DNA of 64,000 bases from Salipiger mangrovisoli (lineage in GTDB: Bacteria > Pseudomonadota > Alphaproteobacteria > Rhodobacterales > Rhodobacteraceae), in assembly GCF_015223355.1 (NCBI RefSeq), contig NZ_JADFFK010000021.1:62001-126000 (forward strand), written 5' to 3'. This document shows, one piece after another, positions 1 through 7,329 of the stretch. Positions within the stretch are counted from its first letter, which is position 1. Every line of letters starts with the position of its first letter. A program made the translations under genes and the position numbers. The notes beneath the pieces are model-generated. The model was not told the DNA's origin. It was given only the letters and a program-made list of their open reading frames with translations, and ran no database searches.

Positions 1-167
1 ATGCCGATCACCTTGTCGGCGCCCGCCTCGAGCAGGCCGCGCGAATAGCCCCCTGCCCCGAAGGTGCCGTCGATCCAGGTGCCTTGCACCGGGGCCACGG
101 CCTCCAGCAGCGGTCGCAGCAGGACCGGAACATGCGGCGCGGCGTTGGGGTCCTTTTGCGCCGCCAT
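1..167 (-). CDS. rsmH: 16S rRNA (cytosine-1402 N4)-methyltransferase, N-terminal part
   Basis: The gene runs off the left edge; only about the first 55 residues are visible. They show the family start: HVPVLL near residue 12, then [18 protein letters not shown], the glycine-rich SAM-binding loop of RsmH (MraW). The enzyme methylates N4 of C1402 in the 16S rRNA decoding centre. The ATG at 167 lies 3 nt after the mraZ stop, as expected for the second gene of a dcw (division and cell wall) cluster, so the two are almost certainly cotranscribed and the rest of the cluster should lie to the left. Confidence 0.93.
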   Translation of the reverse strand, partial: MAAQKDPNAAPHVPVLLRPLLEAVAPVQGTWIDGTFGAGGYSRGLLEAGADKVIG

Positions 168-170
168 GGC

Positions 171-689
171 TCAGGCCTCCTCTGTTTCGTCGTCTTCGTC
201 GAGAAGCTCGAGCGGATCGAAGTCCGCCGGCATCTCGTCAAGGAATTCTTCGGTCCCGCCCAGCTCGATCTCCTCGAAGGTCTCGGGCTTCCAGATCTGG
301 AAGGTGTCGACGTTGGAGGCGAAATAGGCCCAGTCTTCGAGGCCGATCTTATCACGCAGCTTGGCCGGAAGCACGATGCGCCCGGTTTCATCAACGCTGG
401 TGGTGACGGATTGGGTCGAGAAGAGACGCTCCAGAAGGCGGCGCTTCTGCGAGCCGCGCTTCATCGCCGAGATGCGGTCCTCGACGGCCTCCATCTCCTC
501 GATCGTGTAGCATTCAAGGTATTTGCGGCGGTGATCGCCGTAGACGATCACAAAGTTCGGGTTGTTTCCGGCGGACCAGTCGGGATCACCGGCTTCGAGC
601 ACACGGCGGAAAGAGGCCGGGATCGACACCCGCCCCTTGCTGTCCACCTTGTTGCGGCTCTCGCCTCTGAACCTAAGCCTGCGGCCCAC
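171..689 (-). CDS. mraZ: MraZ, transcriptional regulator of the dcw cluster
   Basis: MraZ is a ring-forming DNA-binding protein with two SpoVT/AbrB-like half-domains. Both halves are visible: DSKGRVSIP near the N terminus and DETGRIVLP about 85 residues later. I chose the GTG at 689 (172 residues) because it puts the FRGE motif of the family close to the N terminus. The frame stays open upstream to an ATG at 821, but that extension has no family character and would cross the hairpin at 721-756. A GTG at 701 is another possible start. The gene is followed after 3 nt by rsmH. Upstream lies an array of TGGGN repeats on the coding strand, the known kind of MraZ target, which suggests autoregulation. 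Confidence 0.93.
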   Translation of the reverse strand: MGRRLRFRGESRNKVDSKGRVSIPASFRRVLEAGDPDWSAGNNPNFVIVYGDHRRKYLECYTIEEMEAVEDRISAMKRGSQKRRLLERLFSTQSVTTSVDETGRIVLPAKLRDKIGLEDWAYFASNVDTFQIWKPETFEEIELGGTEEFLDEMPADFDPLELLDEDDETEEA

Positions 690-720
690 TGTCCCTACTC
701 TCACCCCGTTAAACGAAATA

Positions 721-756
721 CGGCGGGTTGATCTGCTGCCACCGATCAACCCGCCG
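721..756 (-). terminator. Hairpin in the mraZ leader, possible premature terminator
   Basis: A perfect 13-bp inverted repeat (CGGCGGGTTGATC / GATCAACCCGCCG) with a 10-nt loop lies 32 nt upstream of the mraZ start. Read in the minus direction it is followed by TATTTCGTTT, a modest T-rich tract. This is the expected position for the intrinsic terminator that would release an UpsM-like leader RNA. A second small hairpin (CCCGC-TTT-GCGGG, 763-775) lies just upstream. Confidence 0.6.
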
Positions 757-1269
757 CCTTGACCCGCTTTGCGGGCTAGTCCAGCTGCGCGTGCCACCTG
801 GGGGGATGTCTGCTCGCTCACGCGCTGGATTCTTCATTTCAGACGAAGGGCGGGTGCCTGTATGAACCTGCTCGTTTTATTTTCTGGGATGTTCTGATGG
901 GGTCGTTTGTTGCCCCGTATCCCGTCCCTTCGTCGTGATTAACGGTATGTCATGGGATTTCATGGGAAGCAATAGAAATTTACGGGAGAATCCCCCTGCA
1001 TGTTGTCCCCAAGACCCCTGCGGAACAACATATTGAGGCGGTTTTCCTCGGATTTCACGAATATGTGGTGAGCGGGAACCTACCCATCGCAAGATGTGGT
1101 AACGCTCGCGTGACAGAAAAAACTTCCACGAAATCCCAAAAAAAATCTGACGACGGGCGGAATCGCGGTTTCGTGAGCATGTCTCATGGTGGGCGGGTCG
1201 CATCAACCCTTGAATCCGCCGCCGAATGCCTGCCGTAACGGCCTGCGCCCGACAGGCCACAGCACCGCC

Positions 1270-1333
1270 GCCCATACGTGTCCCACGAATTCCCACGTGG
1301 CCCATGAATTCCCATCTGACCCATGAATTCCCA
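1270..1333 (-). promoter_or_regulatory. MraZ-box array: seven TGGGN repeats at about 10-bp spacing
   Basis: On the plus strand NCCCA occurs at 1270, 1281, 1291, 1300, 1310, 1319 and 1329, that is TGGGN on the minus strand with steps of 9 to 11 bp. The classic MraZ box is TGGGN repeated with 5-bp spacers (10-bp period), matched to the ring-shaped MraZ oligomer. Extra pairs with exact 10-bp spacing lie at 953/963 (TGGGA, plus strand) and 1124/1134 (TTCCA/TCCCA). Seven repeats is more than the three or so usually described. The distance to mraZ (about 580 nt) agrees with a promoter far upstream. Confidence 0.75.
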
Positions 1334-1461
1334 CACCGCTCCGCTTCGCCAAGCCGCAGCCGCGCCGCCAGGTGCCGATCCTCCGGGCAGTGACGCGAAC
1401 GTGTAGCCACGAAGCGGCGCGGGTTCTGGCCTTCGCTGGCGCGGCGTGGTTTCAGCCGGAT

Positions 1462-1824
1462 ATGGACCGCATCTCCCTTCTCACCATCGCCCTGGTGCTC
1501 GCGCTGGCCGCGCTGGTCACCGCGCTGACCGTCGGCCCGCGCTTCGCGCTTGCCGACACGCTGTTCAGCGACAAGGTTCAGCATGCGCTCGGCTTTGGCG
1601 GGATCATCGCGCCGGCCGCCTTCCTGCGGCCGCGCTGGCTCTGGGTGCTGGCACCCGCGGCCATCGCCTTCGGCGGCCTGATCGAGGTGGCGCAGGCCTA
1701 CGTCGGGCGTGACGCCGAGCTTTCAGACTGGGCGGCAGACATCGTCGGCGTCATCGCTGCCTCCACCACCGCGATCCTGCTGCGCGATCAGCTTGCGCGC
1801 CGCGGACTGCTGCGCGGCCTCTAG
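1462..1824 (+). CDS. VanZ-like small membrane protein
   Basis: A 120-residue protein with four hydrophobic segments and the family signature: DKVQHALGFG after the first segment, GLIEVAQ in the third and a conserved D before the last (SDWAAD). VanZ-like proteins are small integral membrane proteins whose molecular role is mostly unknown. I chose the ATG at 1462 since the frame upstream to 1372 has no membrane-protein character. It ends in the sequence CTAG, which also supplies the stop codon of the convergent gene on the other strand. Confidence 0.7.
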   Translation: MDRISLLTIALVLALAALVTALTVGPRFALADTLFSDKVQHALGFGGIIAPAAFLRPRWLWVLAPAAIAFGGLIEVAQAYVGRDAELSDWAADIVGVIAASTTAILLRDQLARRGLLRGL

Positions 1825-2594
1825 CGCGCCTCGAACACCGCGTACTGCCGGCAATAATGTTCATATGCCGCGCGGTCGAGCCGCCAGAGCCTGTCATATT
1901 CGGGAATGAACCGCTGGCCACCGCCAGCCGCCAGAGCGCGCACATGTGGCGGCTTCGGCCCGTGGAAGTGAACGATCGAGACGTCCTGCCCGATCCCCCA
2001 ATAGGGCTTCCAGTTCATGCCCGCGGGCAGCCGCGCATGACGCCAGCGGAAAAAGGCGTTGTAGCTGACCTGATCATGTCCGGGTGGCGACCAGGGCTTG
2101 CGGAACCGCCGCGAGATGGCCGCAGCGAAGGGCTCGGCCAGCGCGCGCAGCCGCGGCAGGTTCATCACCATCACGCCGCTGTTGAAATGCGGGTAGCGCC
2201 AGCGATAGCGCTCGGGGGCCGCGGCCAGCGGCCGGCTCAGGCGGCGCGGCGCGGGGTGAGCCAGGAACATCACGTCCACATCGGCATAGAGCACGACATC
2301 GTCCTCTTGCTCGACCATCGGGATGTCGACGCGCAGCCAGTGTCCGGAGTAGAGATCATAGGCCTCGCCATAGCCGCGGCGCAGCACCGGCTCGAGCGAG
2401 CTGCGATGCGCGACCACATGCACGCCGATGGCGCGCAGTCGCGCGACATGCGCAGACCGCCCACCATTGTAGAGGCACACCGGCGTCAGGCGCGTGTTGG
2501 CCAGACAAGAGGCAACCGCGACCCGCACCTGCCCCCAAACTGCCTCGAAGCCCTTTTCGTTCAAGCAAAAATACCACTTACGAAGTTCCGTCAC
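1821..2594 (-). CDS. Glycosyltransferase-like protein (GT-A fold, DxD)
   Basis: A 257-residue protein beginning VTELRKWYFCLNEKG from a GTG at 2594; the frame is open further upstream but without homology-like content. Residues near 100 read LYADVDVMF, a DxD metal and nucleotide-sugar binding motif, followed by FNSGVMVMNLPRL and, near the C terminus, HFHGPKP. These are the landmarks of GT8-like and related GT-A glycosyltransferases. The acceptor and donor cannot be told from sequence. It is monocistronic and convergent with the VanZ-like gene. Confidence 0.65.
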   Translation of the reverse strand: MTELRKWYFCLNEKGFEAVWGQVRVAVASCLANTRLTPVCLYNGGRSAHVARLRAIGVHVVAHRSSLEPVLRRGYGEAYDLYSGHWLRVDIPMVEQEDDVVLYADVDVMFLAHPAPRRLSRPLAAAPERYRWRYPHFNSGVMVMNLPRLRALAEPFAAAISRRFRKPWSPPGHDQVSYNAFFRWRHARLPAGMNWKPYWGIGQDVSIVHFHGPKPPHVRALAAGGGQRFIPEYDRLWRLDRAAYEHYCRQYAVFEAR

Positions 2595-2781
2595 CCGCTC
2601 GTCATCCCACGCCCTGACCTGCACGGAAGTTAAAGGCCAGCCGCCGCCACGCTTCACCCCCCCTCGGCGCGGCGGGGTGCCCGCTCTTCCGGCAGCCGCC
2701 ACGGCCTGGCCGTCCGCGGTCAAGCCCCCGCCTTGACCCTGCCCCGCGCATGTCTGATACCTGCGCGCAAAGGACGTACCC

Positions 2782-3597
2782 ATGACCACTCCCCTGATCA
2801 CCGACAGCCACTGCCACCTCGACTTCCCCGATTTCGACGACGAGCGCCCCGAGGTCATCACCCGCGCGCTCGAGGCCGGGGTGCACCGCATGGTCACCAT
2901 CTGCACGCGGATCGCGAGCGAGCCCAAGGTGCGCGCCATTGCCGAGGCCAATGACCCGGTGTTCTACACCTTCGGCGTTCACCCGATGAGCGCCGCCGAG
3001 GAGCCCGCCACCAGCGTGGACCAGCTGGTGGCCCTGTCGCAGCATCCCAAGTTCGTCGGCATCGGCGAGACCGGGCTCGACTACCACTACACCGCCGAGA
3101 GCGCCGAGGTGCAGAAGGTCTCGCTGGGAATCCACATCGAGGCCGCGCAGGAAACCGGCCTGCCGCTGATCATCCACGCCCGCGCCGCCGACGAGGACAT
3201 GGCCCGCATCCTGACCGAGGGCTACAGGCGCAAGCCCTACACCTGCGTCATGCATTGCTTCAGCTCCTCCGCCGACCTGGCGCGCGCCGCGCTCGACTGC
3301 GGCTTCTACCTCTCGATGTCCGGCATCGCCGCCTTCCCCAAGTCGCGGGAGCTGCGCGACATCTTCGCGAGCGCCCCGCTCGAGCGCATTCTCGTCGAGA
3401 CCGACAGCCCCTATCTCGCGCCGCCGCCCTACCGCGGCAAGCGCAACGAGCCGGGCTACACGGTGCACACCGCCAAGGTGGGCGCAGAGCTGTTCGGCCT
3501 CAGCTACGAGGCGTTCGCCGCCGCGACCGAGGCCAATTTCGAACGGCTCTTCGCCAAGGCCGCGGCCTGGACCCCCGCCAGCAGCGGTGCCGCATGA
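2782..3597 (+). CDS. tatD: TatD family metal-dependent hydrolase/nuclease
   Basis: A 271-residue TIM-barrel amidohydrolase-type protein. It shows DSHCHLDFP (metal-binding HxH) at the N terminus, GVHP, GIGETGLDY (metal-ligand Glu), IIHAR, MHCFSS, and ETDSPYLAP with RGKRNEP near residue 205-225, the full TatD series. TatD proteins act as 3'-5' exonucleases/DNases. The stop overlaps the start of the next gene (ATGA), so the two are translationally coupled. Confidence 0.9.
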   Translation: MTTPLITDSHCHLDFPDFDDERPEVITRALEAGVHRMVTICTRIASEPKVRAIAEANDPVFYTFGVHPMSAAEEPATSVDQLVALSQHPKFVGIGETGLDYHYTAESAEVQKVSLGIHIEAAQETGLPLIIHARAADEDMARILTEGYRRKPYTCVMHCFSSSADLARAALDCGFYLSMSGIAAFPKSRELRDIFASAPLERILVETDSPYLAPPPYRGKRNEPGYTVHTAKVGAELFGLSYEAFAAATEANFERLFAKAAAWTPASSGAA

Positions 3598-4394
3598 GCG
3601 GCGAGCTGCGCTTCACCATCCTTGGCTGCGGCTCCTCCGGGGGCGTGCCGCGGCTCGGCGGGCACTGGGGCGACTGCGATCCCGCGAACCCCAGGAACAC
3701 CCGCCGCCGCTGCTCGCTTCTGGTCGAGCGCGCGGGGCCGCAAGGCATCACGCAGGTGCTGATCGACACCTCGCCGGACATGCGCGCGCAGCTGCTCGAC
3801 GCCGGGATCGGCGATCTCGACGCGGCGGTCTGGACCCATTCCCATGCCGATCACACCAATGGGCTCGACGACCTGCGTCAGATCGTCTTCAACCGCGGCG
3901 CGCGGCTGCCGGTCTGGGCCGACGGCGTCACCCAGAACGATCTCATCTCGCGCTTCGGCTACGCCTTCGTGCAGCCCGAGGGCAGCCCCTATCCGCCGAT
4001 CTTCGATCTGCATTCGATCACCGGCCCCTTCACCATCGACGGCGCCGGCGGCCCGATCGAGCTCACCCCGATCGAGGTCGATCACGGCAGCATCGACGCG
4101 CTCGGGTTCCGCATCGGGGGCCTCGTCTACATGCCCGACGTGGTGCGCATCCCCGAGGCGGCCTGGGCGCACCTCCGGGACCTCGATTGCTTCATCATCG
4201 ACGCCCTGCGCCGCAAGCCGCATCCGACCCATGCCCATCTCGATCTGGCGCTCGAGTGGATCGCCCGCGCGCAGCCGCGCCAGGCGGTGCTCACCAATAT
4301 GCACATCGACCTCGACTACGCGACCGTGGCGGCGGAAACGCCCGACCACATCCACCCGGCCTATGACGGAATGGTGCTGCGCTATGCGCTCTGA
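3594..4394 (+). CDS. MBL-fold metallohydrolase, PhnP-like
   Basis: A 266-residue metallo-beta-lactamase-fold protein starting MSGELRFTILGCGSSGGVPR, with the zinc motif HSHADHTNGLDDLR near residue 83, a distal H in EVDHGS, and HAHLDLAL near the C terminus. This combination is typical of the PhnP/phosphoribosyl 1,2-cyclic phosphodiesterase-like group. The ATG overlaps the tatD stop by 4 nt; the tatD-MBL pair is a common alphaproteobacterial arrangement. No phosphonate genes are nearby, so a PhnP role in C-P lyase metabolism is not supported by context. Confidence 0.85.
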   Translation: MSGELRFTILGCGSSGGVPRLGGHWGDCDPANPRNTRRRCSLLVERAGPQGITQVLIDTSPDMRAQLLDAGIGDLDAAVWTHSHADHTNGLDDLRQIVFNRGARLPVWADGVTQNDLISRFGYAFVQPEGSPYPPIFDLHSITGPFTIDGAGGPIELTPIEVDHGSIDALGFRIGGLVYMPDVVRIPEAAWAHLRDLDCFIIDALRRKPHPTHAHLDLALEWIARAQPRQAVLTNMHIDLDYATVAAETPDHIHPAYDGMVLRYAL

Positions 4395-4512
4395 GGAGAG
4401 GCGCCGCGCAACTCCTTCCGTCTCCCGACCTTCGCCGGTCCTCCCGGCCCTGTCCCGTTCCACCCGCCGGGCGCCGCGCGCCCCCGGCCGCGCGCTCTGA
4501 AAGCCCCTCGCC

Positions 4513-5442
4513 ATGCAGGCTCTCCTCGACGTCATCCTTCCGGTCTTCATCGTCATCGGCGCCGGCTATCTCGCCAGCTGGCGCAAGCTGCTGACCGACA
4601 ATGCGATCGACGGGCTGATGGGCTTCACCCAAACCATCGCCGTGCCCTGCCTGCTGTTCCGCGCCATGTGGCTGCTCGATCTCGGCGAGTATTTCCGCTT
4701 CGACCTGCTGTTCTCCTTCTACGCCGGGGCGATCACCTGCTTTTTCGTCGCGCTGCTCGGCGCGCGCCACATCTTCAAACGCGACTGGGAGGACAGCGTC
4801 GTCATCGGCTTCTGCGCGCTCTTTTCCAACTCTCTGCTGATCGGCCTGCCGATCACCGAGCAGGCCTATGGCGAGGATGCGCTGAACGGCAACTACGCGA
4901 TCATCGCCATGCATTCGCCGCTGTGCTACGCCATCGGCATCACCGCGATGGAGATCGCCCGCGCCCGCGGCACCGAGTTGCGCCGCCTGCCGCTGACCAT
5001 CCTGCGCTCGCTGTTCCGCACGCCGATGGTCATCGGCATCAGCATCGGCATAATCTTCAACCTCGCGAAGGTCGAGCTGCCCCACCCGGTGACCGAAGCG
5101 CTGGGGCTGGTCACCCGCACCGCCCTGCCCTGCGCGCTCTTCGCGCTTGGCGGCGTGCTCTTCCGCTATCGGCCCGAGGGCGACCTGCGCACGATTCTCT
5201 TCGTCTGCGCGCTCTCGCTCGGCCTGCATCCGCTGATCACATATCTGCTCGGCACCGCCTTCGCCCTGCCCGTCGATGCTTTCCGCTCGGCGGTGGTCAC
5301 CGCCTCGGTGGCGCCCGGCGTGAACGCCTATGTCTTCGCCAACCTCTACGGCCGCGCCAAGCGCGTTGCCGCCTCCTCGGTGCTGCTGGCCACGGGCCTG
5401 TGCATCCTCACCACCTGGGCCTGGCTGCACCTGCTGCCCTGA
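4513..5442 (+). CDS. AEC family transporter (auxin efflux carrier-like)
   Basis: A 309-residue integral membrane protein with about ten hydrophobic segments split by a central loop. Features are the N-terminal LLDVILPVFIVIGAGYLA, a helix with FSNSLLIGLPI, and the C-terminal ASVAPGVNAYVFAN. This is the layout of the bacterial AEC (auxin efflux carrier) permeases, which export or import small carboxylates. The substrate is unknown. It is separated from the upstream gene by 118 nt in which I see no gene. Confidence 0.85.
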   Translation: MQALLDVILPVFIVIGAGYLASWRKLLTDNAIDGLMGFTQTIAVPCLLFRAMWLLDLGEYFRFDLLFSFYAGAITCFFVALLGARHIFKRDWEDSVVIGFCALFSNSLLIGLPITEQAYGEDALNGNYAIIAMHSPLCYAIGITAMEIARARGTELRRLPLTILRSLFRTPMVIGISIGIIFNLAKVELPHPVTEALGLVTRTALPCALFALGGVLFRYRPEGDLRTILFVCALSLGLHPLITYLLGTAFALPVDAFRSAVVTASVAPGVNAYVFANLYGRAKRVAASSVLLATGLCILTTWAWLHLLP

Positions 5443-5458
5443 GCCCCGGCGGCGCCGC

Positions 5459-5520
5459 TTTCTTCTGGGCGGAAATATCCCGGGGGTGAGGCGCGCAGCG
5501 CCGAGGGGGCAGCGCCCCCT
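5459..5520 (+). repeat. Structured intergenic repeat, copy 1
   Basis: It begins with TTCTTCTGGGC, then AAATATCCCGGGGG, a small hairpin (GGCGC-GCA-GCGCC) and a terminal hairpin (GGGGGC-AGC-GCCCCC). The same order of parts occurs at 13191-13250 with a different middle stem but the same GCA loop. It lies between the AEC gene and purA and may act as a transcription terminator or mRNA-stabilising element. Confidence 0.7.
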
Positions 5521-5637
5521 CCCTGGGCCGAATTCTTTCGGGCCGCGCCTGACATTCCCCAATTTGATGGTTCCCACCGCCGGCGCGGCGCTCTATACGG
5601 AGCCCGTTTGAACCGCCGGCAAAAGGACAGGTGAGCA

Positions 5638-6933
5638 ATGGCTAACGTGGTCGTCGTGGGCGCCCAGTGGGGCGACGAAGGCAAGGGCAAGATCGTGGAC
5701 TGGCTCTCGGAGCGGGCCGACGTGGTTGCGCGTTTCCAGGGGGGCCACAATGCAGGCCATACGCTCGTCATCGACGGCAAGGTGTTCAAGCTGAACGCCC
5801 TGCCCTCCGGCGTCGTGCGCGGCGGCAAGCTGTCGGTGATCGGCAACGGCGTGGTGCTCGATCCCTGGCACCTGGTCAAGGAGATCGAGGCGATCCGCGC
5901 GCAGGGTGTCGAGATCACCCCCGAGACGCTGATGATCGCCGAGAACACGCCGCTGATCCTGCCGATCCACGGCGAGCTCGACCGCGCCCGCGAGGAAGCG
6001 GCCAGCAAGGGCACCAAGATCGGCACCACCGGCCGCGGCATCGGCCCGGCCTATGAGGACAAGGTGGGACGCCGCTCGGTGCGCGTCGCCGACCTCGCCG
6101 ATCCTGCCACGCTGGAAATACGTGTCGACCGCGCGCTGCTGCACCACGACGCGCTGCGCCGCGGCCTCGGCCTGCCGCCGGTGGACCGCGAGGCGCTGAT
6201 CGCCGCGCTCAACGAGATCGCGCCGCAGATCCTCGAATACGCCGGCCCGGTCTGGAAGGTGCTCAACGAGCAGCGCCGCGCCGGCAAGCGCATCCTCTTC
6301 GAAGGCGCGCAGGGCGCGCTGCTGGACATCGACTTCGGCACCTATCCCTTCGTCACCTCCTCGAACGTGATCGCCGGCCAGGCCGCCACGGGAACCGGCA
6401 TGGGTCCGGGCGCCATCGACTTCGTTCTGGGCATCGTCAAGGCCTACACCACCCGCGTCGGCGAAGGCCCCTTCCCGACCGAGCTCGACGATGCCGACGG
6501 CCAGCGCCTCGGCGAGCGTGGCCGCGAGTTCGGCACGGTCACCGGGCGCAAGCGCCGCTGCGGCTGGTTCGACGCGGTGCTGGTGCGCCAGACCTGCGTG
6601 ACCTCGGGCGTCAACGGCATCTCGCTGACCAAGCTCGACGTGCTCGACGGCTTCGAGACGATCAAGATCTGCACCGGCTACGAGCTCGACGGCAAGCTGC
6701 TCGACCACCTTCCGATCGCCACCGAGGAGCAGCAGCGCTGCGTGCCGATCTACGAGGAAATGGAAGGCTGGTCGGAATCGACCGAGGGCGCGCGCAGCTG
6801 GAACGACCTGCCCGGCGCGGCGGTGAAATACGTGCGCCGCGTCGAGGAGCTGATCGGCTGCCCGGTGGCGCTGCTCTCGACCTCGCCCGAGCGTGACGAC
6901 ACCATCCTTGTCACCGACCCCTTCGCGGACTGA
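5638..6933 (+). CDS. purA: Adenylosuccinate synthetase
   Basis: A 431-residue enzyme of normal length that makes adenylosuccinate from IMP, aspartate and GTP, the first committed step to AMP. Clear motifs are [16 protein letters not shown] (GTP P-loop and catalytic Asp) at residue 8, [22 protein letters not shown] near residue 130, FEGAQG, and [12 protein letters not shown]. The ATG at 5638 is preceded by AGGACAGGTGAGCA, a reasonable Shine-Dalgarno. The DUF2842 gene follows after 7 nt. Confidence 0.98.
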   Translation: MANVVVVGAQWGDEGKGKIVDWLSERADVVARFQGGHNAGHTLVIDGKVFKLNALPSGVVRGGKLSVIGNGVVLDPWHLVKEIEAIRAQGVEITPETLMIAENTPLILPIHGELDRAREEAASKGTKIGTTGRGIGPAYEDKVGRRSVRVADLADPATLEIRVDRALLHHDALRRGLGLPPVDREALIAALNEIAPQILEYAGPVWKVLNEQRRAGKRILFEGAQGALLDIDFGTYPFVTSSNVIAGQAATGTGMGPGAIDFVLGIVKAYTTRVGEGPFPTELDDADGQRLGERGREFGTVTGRKRRCGWFDAVLVRQTCVTSGVNGISLTKLDVLDGFETIKICTGYELDGKLLDHLPIATEEQQRCVPIYEEMEGWSESTEGARSWNDLPGAAVKYVRRVEELIGCPVALLSTSPERDDTILVTDPFAD

Positions 6934-6940
6934 TCCCGGC

Positions 6941-7174
6941 ATGGCCCTCAGCTACAAGTCCCGACGCCGCTGGTCGCTGGTGATCCTGCTGGTGGGCCTG
7001 CCGCTCTACATCGTGGCGGCGGTCAGCGTGGTCAACGCGCTCAACCGCCCGCCGATCTGGCTGGAGTTCGCGGTCTACGTTTTCCTCGGGTTCCTCTGGA
7101 TGCTGCCCTTCAAGTTCGTCTTCAAGGGCGTCGGCAAGGCCGATCCCGACGCGGAGACGCCGCGCGAGGACTGA
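6941..7174 (+). CDS. DUF2842 membrane protein
   Basis: A 77-residue protein with two hydrophobic segments (residues about 10-32 and 38-60) and a charged tail ending in acidic residues. Its size and layout match DUF2842, a small alphaproteobacterial family of unknown function usually found next to purA. It starts at ATG 6941, 7 nt after the purA stop, and is followed by a strong terminator, so purA-DUF2842 forms one transcription unit. Confidence 0.75.
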   Translation: MALSYKSRRRWSLVILLVGLPLYIVAAVSVVNALNRPPIWLEFAVYVFLGFLWMLPFKFVFKGVGKADPDAETPRED

Positions 7175-7208
7175 GCCCGCGCCGGAAGGGCGTATTTGAA
7201 GAACAATG

Positions 7209-7240
7209 AAGGGGCGCAGCCGGCCAGGCTGCGCCCCTTT
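7209..7240 (+). terminator. Rho-independent terminator after purA operon
   Basis: An 11-bp GC-rich stem (GGGGCGCAGCC / GGCTGCGCCCC) with a 5-nt loop, followed by TTTT, 36 nt after the DUF2842 stop. Confidence 0.9.
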
Positions 7241-7277
7241 TACGTGGCATCCCGCCGCCGCGGGGCACCGCCAAATG

Positions 7278-7306
7278 AAAAGGGCGCCGGATGTCCGGCG
7301 CCCTTT
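7278..7306 (-). terminator. Terminator after the MFS gene (possibly bidirectional)
   Basis: A 9-bp stem (GGGCGCCGG / CCGGCGCCC) with loop ATGT, flanked by AAAA and TTT. In the minus direction it follows the MFS stop by 24 nt and is followed by TTTTCATTT; it could also back up the purA-side terminator. Confidence 0.85.
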
Positions 7307-7329
7307 CCCGATGCGTCAGGCGAAAGGCC

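Larger units (their letters stand above)
690..1461 (-). other. Long upstream/leader region of the dcw cluster
   Basis: About 770 nt separate mraZ from the next gene (1462, plus strand). Open frames here look like non-coding readthrough. The region holds, in the minus direction, the NCCCA array (1270-1333), a two-repeat site at 1124-1138, a site of the opposite orientation at 953-967, and the strong hairpin 721-756. In Rhodobacter sphaeroides the dcw cluster has an unusually long 5' leader from which the abundant sRNA UpsM is made by premature termination. The layout here fits that arrangement, but I cannot place the transcription start or show sequence homology to UpsM. Confidence 0.6.

Noticed and set aside
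690-821. N-terminal extension of MraZ to an ATG at 821
   Set aside because: The added 44 residues have no MraZ character and the region holds a strong hairpin; the GTG at 689 gives a normal MraZ N terminus.
877-1584. Long minus-strand open frame across the dcw leader and the VanZ-like gene
   Set aside because: It covers the MraZ-box array and the antisense of a membrane-protein gene, and has no recognisable motif.
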